Assembly: GCF_050948215.1 (NCBI RefSeq)
Contig: NW_027489038.1
Location: 1 to 64,000, forward strand
Length of the DNA stretch: 64,000 nucleotides
Direction of reading: 5' to 3'
From: Halictus rubicundus
Lineage: Eukaryota > Arthropoda > Insecta > Hymenoptera > Halictidae
The translations under genes and the position numbers were made by a program. Below, piece after piece: positions 12,397 through 21,535 of this stretch. Below the pieces are notes generated by a model. That model saw only the letters and a program-made list of their open reading frames with translations. It did no database searches and had not been told where the DNA came from. How positions within the stretch are numbered: the stretch's first letter is position 1; every line of letters starts with the position of its first letter.

Positions 12397-13500
12397 TGAG
12401 GAAAATAACGTGACAGTGTAATTCATTTTTTTTTTTATGTAGTCGTTGTTTTATATTGTTCAATAGCGACAGTCACTTTATTCGTAAATCAGTATAACAT
12501 ACCAGAAACACATAAAGCAGTCTAGTAATTAATTAATCATTTTTCTTGGAGCTACGACATGACGAAGATGATCAAACTCCTCTTTGGAGGGGGGACAGAA
12601 TGATTGGTCTTTGAAGTATTAGTTCCCTTTTATAGGATGGACAGTCCATTGTTTCAATAGGATATAGATTTGATCTTTTATCTAATGCGCGTCATTCTTA
12701 CCATGGGATTAGTGTGCCTTCTTGGAACTTGGCGCAACTGGACACACTTTCTGTTTATTTTTCGGGGTGACATCGATCTTTGCTGCGTCTCTCGCAGGAG
12801 GATAATTGGAATTGTTTTGTTCGCTATCTAATTTTCTAGAAATTTTAACGCCTATCCTAATCCTATTTATTTCCTTCTCCTTGCGTGACATTATTGGGTT
12901 TCAACAATAGTTCATAATAATTCTTTGTCTGATGTTTTATTCGTTTGATTCTTAAGCGGTCGAATCACCGGACATGACACCGTCTTACTTCCTAGAATCT
13001 TAAGGCTTATCTTAATCTTATTTATTCTTCTCTCCTCGCGTGGCATAATTTTTATTTGAAGTTTTATTTGTCTTATTCATGAGCGATCGAACCACCGGAC
13101 GTGACAGTGTCATCGAGAATTGACAGCGGAATCTCTGTCGTGTCGAAGAAGTTGTCAGCAATCATTTGCTTTGCGAGCCACTTTTTCTTCCCGCATTCCT
13201 CCGCTCTCGGCGCAGAAGGAAATAATCGAGCAACTCGACGGTGAAACGCGAAACTTTTGTCGACTCATTCAGCTTCTCAGAGCTCGTGGAATATTAGTTC
13301 GAAGTTTGGTCTACGCGAGCGGAAAATATGCGACCGTGGACGGTGTTTCCCCGATGCAATTCAAATTTCCCGCCGCTCGCGGGGACGTTCCTGCGATCGT
13401 TATGATGCAACATGAACAGCATCCTCTGGTTACTGTTTACTGTCAGTGTAATTTCCAAGATGGAGGAGTAGGCGACTAGTTGGCCAACAAATGAAGCATA
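12397..13500. other. Sequence between LTR insertions, no gene recognised
   Basis: Two segments (about 12800-12975 and 12990-13105) resemble each other (CTAATCCTATTTATT or CTTAATCTTATTTATT, GATCGAACCACCGGAC), an old local duplication. Confidence 0.45.
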
Positions 13501-13504
13501 AGAG

Positions 13505-14414
13505 TGTAACAGACCTGGCTGCGCCAGGCCTGTTCCGAGCCGAACACGGCCGACGGATACCGAGATCCGCCGGCACCCGCGAGCGCCCCTGCGATCCCCG
13601 CACCACCGAACCGATCTTGGCGGGAACCGGAACCCGCCATGATGAAATACCGTCGCGCCGGATACAGGACGACGCCGGAAAAGTCGGCCGCGAACCGTAC
13701 CGCACCGCACCCCCTCGCCTAGAAGACGAGAGAGACGAGCCGGAAAACGGCCTCTTTGGCTTTCCGCCACGCTCGCGTACGGACGTGTCCCGAGTTACGA
13801 TCGCCAGTCGATACAGTATCGAACCGCTCGATCCCGCCGAGAACCGCCTAGCCGCGACGCCAAAATCGCCGAAGATAAATCCGCGCAGTCCGCGTATTGA
13901 CACCCGCGAGAGTATAACCGGGAGTGTACCAACGTGTGTCCGCGAACCACAACCCCGGACACGCCGCAGCGTGCCGAACTTCCTGGAGCGCCGACCCGAA
14001 CGCCGAGCGATCGAGACCGGAACCAGGGTGAGTAGCCTTCCGTCCTATTAAACCCGGCATCTCCGCTTCCGTCCCGCACCCACGGAGAGCGAACCACCCG
14101 CGACCGGCACCTCGCCGGTCGTCCTGGGGCACGGGCTCTCCGTCCGCCGAGATTGCCCTGGTCCTGATGCGCCGCTGCGTACGGCCACGACCCCGCCGTG
14201 ACACGAGTCTCGAATCGCGACCGCCGACCGCCGAAATGCGAAGCCGGGACCGCGACGAACATTACGAGGAAACGTGTCGCTAAACAGCCCTGCTCGACCG
14301 CCCGCGCCCCGCCGTAACCCTCGCGTTATCCCGCGTGAACCCTGGCACGGCGAGCCAAATCCGGCCGCGAGGAACCCGTTGTTTCGAGGTCCGCCGGGAA
14401 ACGGACTCGTTACA
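13505..14414 (+). mobile_element. Solo LTR, family A copy 1
   Basis: A GC-rich 910-bp segment begins TGTAACAGACCTGG and ends GGACTCGTTACA, with AGAG on both sides (13501-13504, 14415-14418). A hairpin with stem CCTGGC/GCCAGG lies at the very start. Long open frames on both strands (for example 13491-14051) are explained by high GC and lack any recognisable domain. A donor-like CAGGGTGAGTAG occurs near 14025. No internal region is present. Confidence 0.88.
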
Positions 14415-14789
14415 AGAGTTCTAACATTTCAAGGAATTCCTCCGTTACACCGTTCTTTATTGTTATAAATCAAATTTTAAATAAATCGCATCAATATACA
14501 GAAAATTTTGGTTAGTTTAATAGAAGTTGCGAAAATGGATTTTGAAATTTTTACTTGTGATTATTACAGTCAATTTTTACAGCATATTTTTATTCTATTA
14601 TATTTTTAAGATTTTTAGGAACTTTTATTATTTTTTCTCCTTTGTACTGTAACTGTAGGGCTTTCCAGTAGTACGAGTCAATCATTAAAGACAGTACAAT
14701 TTATCCGTGTATGTATATTAGCTTGTTAGAAAATTCTTATGAACTGCCCTTTTCCGAGGTTCTGGGGTAAGTGCTGAGCGGTCTAACAC

Positions 14790-14965
14790 AGTCCTCTTAC
14801 CAGAAGGCACCCTTGCCTTCCCCCACTCCGTGGCCAGATCCTTCATAAGGACTATCTTTGTTCTTTAAGATAGCAGTACGACGTCGGGTCGTCTGCCATA
14901 CTTAAAGATTCCTAACTTTCCAAACATATGTCAACGAATGCGCCCCATCGAGTACCTGAACAACT
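14790..14965. repeat. Interspersed repeat pair, copy 1
   Basis: AGAAGGCACCCTTGCCTTCC, CCCACTCCGTGGCCA and AAACATATGTCAACGAA reappear in order at 21410-21530. Around it, CTTTCCAGTA at 14661 and its inverse TACTGGAAAG near 15188 may mark the ends of an element. Confidence 0.55.
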
Positions 14966-16468
14966 TCGAGTTGCCAGACATCATCTGGGGTTTGTCCGTC
15001 GACAGGAACTACGGCTTCGAGAGGTTACGCGAACCCTCGACCCCACCATAAATTAACCGAAAGCGGACTAGCGTCGGGCTATCTGCCTTCGATTTCTTTC
15101 AAAAACAAACTGTCGCTAACAAGCTTTATTATAAGTAATACATTTTTTAACTCAAACCAATTGAAAATATGTCAATTACATATTGTACTGGAAAGCGAGC
15201 GTAAAATCAGTGTAGATTACAGTAGCACGAGTTAGTGATTGGCGCAAGTGAAATCGATCAATATTGGATCAGCCATGGACCAGAATATTATTTCAATCAT
15301 TTATTTGAGATAAAATAAAATACTTCCAGACGGTATATCATATTCTAGACGAGAAGTAAAAGTTCGAACCATTACAGTTTTATTATAAATAATTGTTACA
15401 AATATTATTATATAATATAAGGCAATGACATTGATCATTTTCTTTTTTATTGAAATTAATAGAATTTTGAAGATCTATTTAAACATTGTAAAAAGGGAGG
15501 GATTGCCCGAGGTATTTTAAAAAATTAACCTTGTTTAGAATTGATCTAGTCCAATTTTCTTGTTTTACTTTGACATTCATAAGTCTCGATTGACAAGAAA
15601 ACTAATACAAACAACTATTAAGACACCGAATTCGACTAACAACCTATTCAAACAGCTCGCAGGTATGCAAACACGAGATTCTCCGGGCAATTTAATGTGT
15701 ATGACTACCGTACCGTGCGAAATCCTTAAATCAGACTTAGGTGATAGAACAGGTTGTTATCCTGGGCTAGAAATACCACACTGTGTTTATTTATTAGTAC
15801 TGTGTGTGAAACGTCACCATCAATTTATGGTACAATCAATAGTCTTTTATTTTTATCTTTATATGTTTTATAAATTAATTTTTTATAATTTATATATTTA
15901 TTTTTCTTTTATTTATTTTTATCACAAGACATCGATTTACATAATGTTATATTATTACCAACCTTAAGTTGAATATTAGAGATTGTTTCGTATTTATTAT
16001 TTTCGTGTATATAAAATTAAGAAACGAAATTGTTGTCAGAATTTTTGCAAGAAAAATTAACGAACCAAAGCACATTATTAGATCCCATCAGTCGATCATT
16101 CTAGACTGCGAAATGAATTTAAGAATATCAATAAAGAAGACAAAAATTGTCTATTTAGCTCCGGTTTCTTGAAAATGATGCAAAAAATTTTTATTCTGTA
16201 TGAAGATTTCATTACAGTCTTCTTTCTAAAATAACACATACGTTTCGTAATAAAATTGACATTTACCTACAATAATTACGATAATAAATTTCAACAAAAA
16301 TTATTTTTTTACAATTACAAATTTCCTACAATTTTGTACATCAGCAAAATCATAAAAACTCAATTGTATCCCGCAAGAATGCTAAAACACAACACTACGA
16401 GCAACGGTAAGCAACGTGCTGAATACTCGTTGATGTCAGCGATCTACGAAGCGCCATTCTAATTACTT

Positions 16469-16665
16469 CCCAGATAGCACACAGACGTCTTAAAGACGTC
16501 TTAGAGACGTCTGCCGATGGACATTCAGACGCCTTAAAGACGTCTTGAATGTCCTACGAACGTCTTCCGAACGTCTGTGGAACGTCTTTGTTACAAAACT
16601 GTATGTCTTAAAGACGTCTCGAAACAGACGTCTTTAAGCCGCCCATAAATGTTAATTAAAATGCA
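16469..16665. repeat. AGACGTCT-rich repeat, copy 2
   Basis: It has the same start CCCAGATAGCACACAGACGT and the same TTTGTTACAAAACTGTA and CATAAATGTTAATTAAAAT blocks as copy 1, with one extra AGACGTCT segment. A hexanucleotide AT array follows about 120 bp later in both copies. Confidence 0.85.
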
Positions 16666-16787
16666 AACAAATATAGATATGACATAAGTCATGCGAAAAG
16701 GGAATGGGAGGGAAAAAAACAAATTTCGAGAAGAACGAGTTCAAAATATTGATTTTATTCGTTATAATGAATAGTTTTATACATAAA

Positions 16788-16905
16788 ACTTGAAATTAAA
16801 ATTAAAATTAAAATTAAAATTAAAATTAAAATTAGAATTAGAATTAGAATTAGAATTAGAATTAGAATTAGAATTAGAATTCAAATTCAAATTCAAATTC
16901 AAATT
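16788..16905. repeat. Hexanucleotide microsatellite (AAATTA/GAATTA/CAAATT)
   Basis: About twenty hexamers shift from AAATTA to GAATTA to CAAATT. Both strands stay open (KL/EL repeats on plus, NS/NF on minus), which is a consequence of the hexamer. Confidence 0.95.
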
Positions 16906-17109
16906 CTGTTGGATTATTAGCAATAATAATGCAACTGCCATGTTACGTATGAAGACGTTCTCCATATTCATTTCGACTAGAAATTCTAATCTCTTTTTCT
17001 GAGAACGAAAAGCGTCCCAACAGGCTCCCTTTTATTAACACAAGATACTGTATGCCTTCTTTATATCAAAATCTCTAGACACTCCCTTCTGGCATCCGTT
17101 AATTAATAT

Positions 17110-18042
17110 TGTAACAGACCTGGCTGCGCCAGGCCTGTTCCTGACCGCACGCGCCCGAATCCGAGCCCCCGAACACGACCGACGGATACCGAGCTCCGCC
17201 GGTACCCGCGAGCGCCCCCGCGAGCCCCGCATCACCGAACCGATCTTGGCGGGAACCGGAACCCGCCATGATGCGACACCGGCGCGCCGGATGCGTGACG
17301 ACACCGGAAAAGCCGGCCGCGAACCGTACCGCACCGCACCCCCTCGCCCGGCAAGACGAGAGAGACGAACCGGAAAACGGTCTCTTGGGTTTTCCGCCGT
17401 CATAGCGATCAGTCGGATGATCGAACCGTATTCCCCAGCCGCCGATATCGACCGCCCGGATACGCTCGAACCCGCGCTGTTCCGACGCCGAGAAACCGCC
17501 CGCCGATTCTCGCGGAGTACTATTTTACCCGCGGGTCTTATAACCGCGAGTGTGCCGAGTTATTCGCGACCCGCGAACACCGATCTACGCCGCAGCGTGC
17601 CAGACCACCTGGAGAGCCGCCCCGAACGCCGAGCGATCGAGGACCGGACCCAGGGTAAGTACCTTACTTTCCCGTTAACCCGATACCTCCGCTTCCGCCC
17701 ACACACCCACGGAGAGCGAACCACCCGCAGCCGGCGCCTCGCCGGCCGTCCTGGGGCACGGGCTCTCCGCCCGCCGAAATTACCCTGGTCCGGATACGCC
17801 GCCGCGTACGGCCCCGACCCCGCCGTAACCTGAGGCACGAACCGCGACCGCCGACCGCCGGAACGCGAAGCCGGGACAGTGACGAACATTTGGAATACTC
17901 GTGTCGTTAACCACCCGTGCCCGACCGTCCGCGTCCCGCCGTAACCCTCGCGTTATCCTGCGAGAACCCTGGCACGGCGAGCCAAATCCGGCCGCGAGGA
18001 ATTCCGTTGTTACGAGATCTGCCGGGAAACGGACTCGTTACA
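17110..18042 (+). mobile_element. Solo LTR, family A copy 2, nested in LTR B copy 2
   Basis: A 933-bp copy of the 13505-14414 element has the same TGTAACAGACCTGG start and CGTTACA end, with target duplication ATAT at 17106-17109 and 18043-18046. Because it interrupts the family B LTR it inserted later. Scattered substitutions and small indels separate the two copies. Confidence 0.9.
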
Positions 18043-18691
18043 ATATTCTGATAAGAAATAGCCCGGATAACCTTCATTAACCCCTTTTTCCAAAATCTAA
18101 CTGAGGCCAGCTTCTCATTAGAAATGACAAAAAATGTGACTGTGACCCTACGTGACATTAAATCTTAAACAGAGTACCCCTTTCATTTTCAAGGTATATA
18201 AACCCGTTCATTTTCATCCTCTTCGGTTCAGTTGAGATTCAGAAACGGTTCCGTCACGTTATAGTAATCGTGCAGTCACGTCGCGTTACAGAGTCAAGTC
18301 TAGTGAGATCGGGTTAAAGTCCCTTTCGAATCAATTCATAACCTTATAGATTCCGTTAGTTCGGTATATATTCTATTTGGCATTCAACAATCGCCATCTA
18401 ACCCCGCATTGCCAGTGCGTCAACACCGTGCAACATAGGTAAACAATTCCTCTAATTGTACATTTATTATATTCATTCGCGACACAAACAACAACACTTG
18501 TAATAATTACAATTCAGAATAAATTGTCTTGTTTGTTAACTCGCGTACCCTTAATTATTGCCTAAAATCCTAATATAATAATTGAACGTTCCCACACGAT
18601 ACAATCTAACCGCTCGGATTGTATCAATTAAATTATATAGAAGTTACGAGGCTTACTAATACTTAAATTCAATTCAACGAAGATTTTTCCA

Positions 18692-18836
18692 ACCTAGTGG
18701 CTCCTCGATTACGCATCGAGTGCGTCCACGAAATTATACCATCCTAGGCGGATCCCCGATTTCGCATTGGGTTCTTCCGTATCCTAGCAGCTCCCTGATT
18801 TCGCATCAGGTGCGTCCGCGTACCTAACTAACAATT
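18692..18836 (+). repeat. Three-unit hairpin minisatellite in LTR B copy 2
   Basis: Units carry stems CTCGAT/ATCGAG with loop TACGC, CCCGAT/ATTGGG with loop TTCGC, and CCTGAT/ATCAGG with loop TTCGC. The first stem has a C-G to T-A double change relative to most other units. Confidence 0.82.
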
Positions 18837-19220
18837 GAAACCATATTCCTGGGGTAAAAATCCCCTCGCCGGCCTCTCGCGTCGCTCATAGCCCTGGCTC
18901 GTAACAGCCAAAAGAGCAAAAATAAATTACGTTGTCCATGAGAAACACTGTAGCTTTCTCTGCCTTAGAATAACAGACCAGATGTCATCGGGCCCATAGG
19001 CCTGGTATTTGTCGTACCCGAGGACCAGAGCAATAAACGATGCAGGCCTGGGTTTTTCCCTTATTTCAAGTGGACGAAAGATTTCTCTTTCGCCCCTGCT
19101 TTTTCTTTTCTTCACTTCGAGTCCGTTAGCCGAACTTGTTACATCGTCCTTCCGCGCTGTTTAATAAAACAGCTATAGAAAGAATTCTCCAGTGAAGTCG
19201 ATTATTTAAATACCCAATCC

Positions 19221-19380
19221 TAATAAATTCAAATTCAAATTCAAATTCAAATTACAATTACAATTAAAATTACAATTCAAATTACAATTAAAATTACAAT
19301 TAAAATTGCAATTAAAATTAAAATCAAAATCAGAATGAAAATTACAGTTACAACTGATATTAAAATTAAACTTAAAATAA
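19221..19380. repeat. Imperfect hexanucleotide microsatellite
   Basis: Repeats of CAAATT, CAATTA and AAAATTA fill about 160 bp next to the 3' end of the DUF4806 gene. Confidence 0.9.
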
Positions 19381-19486
19381 CTTATTAGTAACGTTTATGC
19401 GGTCGGACGCCCTCTTCAGCCATAATTGTATTGACGTTTCTGAATCTCTCTTACTGCCGTGGATATTGGCCCTTTCTGCAGCACCT
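19372..19486 (-). pseudogene. Probable DUF4806 C-terminal exon, phase mismatch
   Basis: On the minus strand, after TTATTCAAG, one frame reads AAERANIHGSKRDSETSIQL then WLKRASDRINV and stops at 19372-19374. The TxxxIQLWLKRASDRI pattern fits the helix that ends DUF4806 domains and would follow KIAEIV directly. This exon needs phase 1, but the only GT donors at the end of exon 5 give phase 0 (ATC then GTAATG) or phase 2. Either one base was lost or gained here, or a splice site I have not recognised is used. Confidence 0.45.
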
Positions 19487-19726
19487 TGAATAAGAATTTC
19501 TTTTTTTAGTGATTTGCATACGAATCATCGTTATTATGGTAACACCAAAGTAAGGGTAATAATTACACATTACGATCTCCGCGATCTTGGAGCAGTGGAA
19601 GGGCTTCTTCCCTTTCCTCCCCATCCAACTGTACTGCAGAGCAACTTCATTGGTTAGGAGGGTCGTCAGTACTCTCTTCACGAAGGAATACAAATTGTCT
19701 CCTCCTATTTTAGACATTTCCGTAAC
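19451..19726 (-). CDS. DUF4806-family protein, exon 5 as read to its own stop
   Basis: It starts in phase 0 after TTTATTTTAG with VTEMSKIGGDNLYSFVKRVL and contains LTNEVALQYSWMGRKGKKPF, the diagnostic core of DUF4806. After KIAEIV the frame runs into 40 residues (CNYYPYFGVTII and on) that do not look like the family. A second stretch that does look like the missing domain end lies further along in another frame (see 19372-19486). So this reading is either an intron-retained end or the product of a broken last intron. Confidence 0.7.
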   Translation of the reverse strand, partial: VTEMSKIGGDNLYSFVKRVLTTLLTNEVALQYSWMGRKGKKPFHCSKIAEIVMCNYYPYFGVTIITMIRMQITKKRNSYSRCCRKGQYPRQ

Positions 19727-19825
19727 CTAAAATAAAATTTTATTAATAGGACATTCTGTTAACTAAATGAAAATGAAAGATCAATTACTATTAGTTTATT
19801 TATTACATCTGTAAATTGTACTTAC

Positions 19826-20061
19826 TCCATAATCAAATTCCTTCGGATTGCTTAGAACTTCTTGAAGCAACGTTACCTCTTCTAACGATTTTAGCGGGAA
19901 TTTTAAATTCGGGAATTTGTTGAGAAACGACACGCTGCGTGATCCTCCTGCGTTATTGATGTGTGTTGTCTCCTTCAGTGCTCGCACCTCTGCTAATATT
20001 TCTGTGAGCAGAACTATCGTTAAATGGTTCCCCTTGCAGCAGTTATTTTCCGTTTGCTCTC
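19826..20061 (-). CDS. DUF4806-family protein, exon 4 (domain start)
   Basis: The exon enters in phase 1 after ATTAATAG and leaves in phase 0 before GTAAGTAC. It contains a probable short helical segment (LLTEILAEVRALKE) and the start of the DUF4806 domain, FPNLKFPLKSLEEVTLLQEV, ending NPKEFDYG. The FPLKxxEE pattern followed by a short Leu-rich helix is the recognisable opening of this domain. Confidence 0.78.
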
Positions 20062-20135
20062 CTATTAATTGTTTGTTAGATATTATATTTTTTAAAGTGA
20101 ACTTATTTATCTCTAAAATATTTTTCTTAACTTAC

Positions 20136-20219
20136 CAATACTACACTGCTTATCGTAATGTATCTCATCCTCTTGCCCCTCTCCCTGCGATTCCTCGCCA
20201 ACAGAGTGCGAACAAGTGG
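20136..20219 (-). CDS. DUF4806-family protein, exon 3 (short acidic exon)
   Basis: An 84-nt exon between CTTTTCAG and GTAAGTTAAG, phase 1 on both sides, so it could be skipped without breaking the frame. It reads ATCSHSVGEESQGEGQEDE and ends HYDKQCSI. No ATG lies in it. It is supported by two good splice sites and by phase, not by family conservation. Confidence 0.65.
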
Positions 20220-20336
20220 CTGAAAAGAAAATATATTTTGATTAAAAAGATATACTAATTACAGAACCAGAATGATTTATAACTGTGAATGTAATATATA
20301 ATGTTTTATCGAGTGCTTCCTTTTGAATTGACATAC

Positions 20337-20519
20337 CTATGTTCCTCTGTTTTTTCAAATCTGGAGCAGGGTAGAAAACTGCTGCCTTGTCAGAGGAGGT
20401 ACTGTCTTCTAATGTAAACGCTGGCCTCTTTCTTCTCTCCAATGGTGACTCTGCCTCCGATTGCAGATCGCTCGTCTCCTCTGCGGCCTTTGCCCTGTTT
20501 CTGGCCTTCATGTAGTCAT
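20337..20519 (-). CDS. DUF4806-family protein, exon 2 (basic/acidic linker)
   Basis: The acceptor is GCTTCTAG and the donor GTATGTC; both junctions are phase 1. The exon codes for DDYMKARNRAKAAEE, a Ser/Glu-rich stretch, then ERRKRPAF and APDLKKQRN. The KxKKQR-like clusters could be nuclear localisation signals, but this is inference. Such a charged low-complexity linker between the N-terminal module and the DUF4806 domain fits the family layout. Confidence 0.75.
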
Positions 20520-20597
20520 CTAGAAGCATTAAACGAAAACGTTACAAGCGTTATTATTTCAATTGTACATTTAGAGTGTATAATAATTGTAACTTAC

Positions 20598-20799
20598 CGA
20601 AAGTGCTGTTTCTAAAAATCTTGACCTTGTACTTGGTCCATAAATTGTTACTGGCCTCCATTTTTTTGATTGCGGTCATGAAACGACCCCGTTGCAGTGG
20701 TGGCCAGTAACAATTTTCGCCCTCTAACCACTTTGTTGGCACTGCCTCCACGCTGCCATCTTCGATGAACTGAACCACCGTCCATGTTGCAGTTTCCAT
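20598..20799 (-). CDS. DUF4806-family protein, exon 1
   Basis: This is the first coding exon of an uncharacterised DUF4806-type gene. The start METATWTVVQFIEDGSVEAV and the following KWLEGENCYWPP and FMTAIKKMEASNNLWTKYKVKIF are the N-terminal module I associate with these insect proteins. It ends in phase 1 before GTAAGTTAC. The five exons (20598, 20337, 20136, 19826 and 19451 starts on the plus scale) give 981 nt or 326 residues with every phase compatible. Function is unknown. A frame just upstream (about 20866-21093) with a CPKCP motif is not connected by splicing I can see. Confidence 0.78.
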
Positions 20800-21409
20800 T
20801 GTTTACTTGCCTAGAATTTAAAAATACAGTAAAAATTTCTGTGGCATGGTTTATAAGAAAACATACTAATTTAAACATGTCGTACTTGGAGGCTTGTTAT
20901 TGTAAGCCGAGATCCTGTTTAGGCGTCCGGTGCGATACGGGACTGTGTCAGGGCACTTAGGACATAGGCCCGATGGCGGGCCATAAAAATGGGAAAATTC
21001 CCATCGCCGACGAGAATTGTGCCTGCAGTCAGTCACAGCCGAAGCTTTGAATGATACGGACCTTTCTTCCTTCACTGTAGTTTTATATACCAACGACCGC
21101 TCCGCCTTTAGCTAGATTTAAGATTCCTACAAAACATTAATTAAAGAGATATATACGAAAATTAAGAGAAGTTATATCAATGTAACAAATATAGCGGAAG
21201 AACATAAGCAGAAACACTAACGATAACAAATAGTAGCAATAAAAATACTTACTTGTCTGAATATTACAAGAATGACGATGTGGAATTATGTTGTTCTCAC
21301 TTCACACACTTGCTCCTGCTCCCAGATCGATTCACTCGCAAAATTACTTAAAGTGCCGAATACATCTCCGGATGGTTCCACGATAAGTAATGAGAAGTCA
21401 CTCACGCTC

Positions 21410-21535
21410 ACTAGAAGACACCCTCGCACATCCCCACTCCGCGGCCATATCCCTTAAGAACAAGGTATCGTCCACAGTAAAGACCCCTAACTTTCTAAAC
21501 ATGTGTCAACGAAAGCTCCCCATCGGGTGTGAGTA
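21410..21535. repeat. Interspersed repeat pair, copy 2
   Basis: AGAAGACACCCTCGCACATC, CCCACTCCGCGGCCAT and AAACATGTGTCAACGAA match the 14790 copy, with about 40 bases missing in the middle. Confidence 0.55.

Larger units (their letters stand above)
16941..18906 (+). mobile_element. Solo LTR, family B copy 2, split by a nested LTR
   Basis: The left end TGTTACGTATGAAG and right end GGCTCGTAACA match copy 1, with target duplication GCCA at 16937-16940 and 18907-18910. A family A LTR occupies 17110-18042. Without it this copy is about 1.03 kb, shorter than copy 1 mainly because it has three minisatellite units instead of seven. A TATATAA box lies near 18194. Confidence 0.88.

Noticed and set aside
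13294..14262. Several overlapping 118-186 codon frames on both strands
   Set aside because: They lie in a GC-rich solo LTR; open frames on both strands with no domain indicate composition, not coding. The same holds for 17035-17889.
16777..17002. KLKLKL/ELELEL and NSNSNF/NFNFNF frames on both strands
   Set aside because: They come entirely from the hexanucleotide microsatellite.
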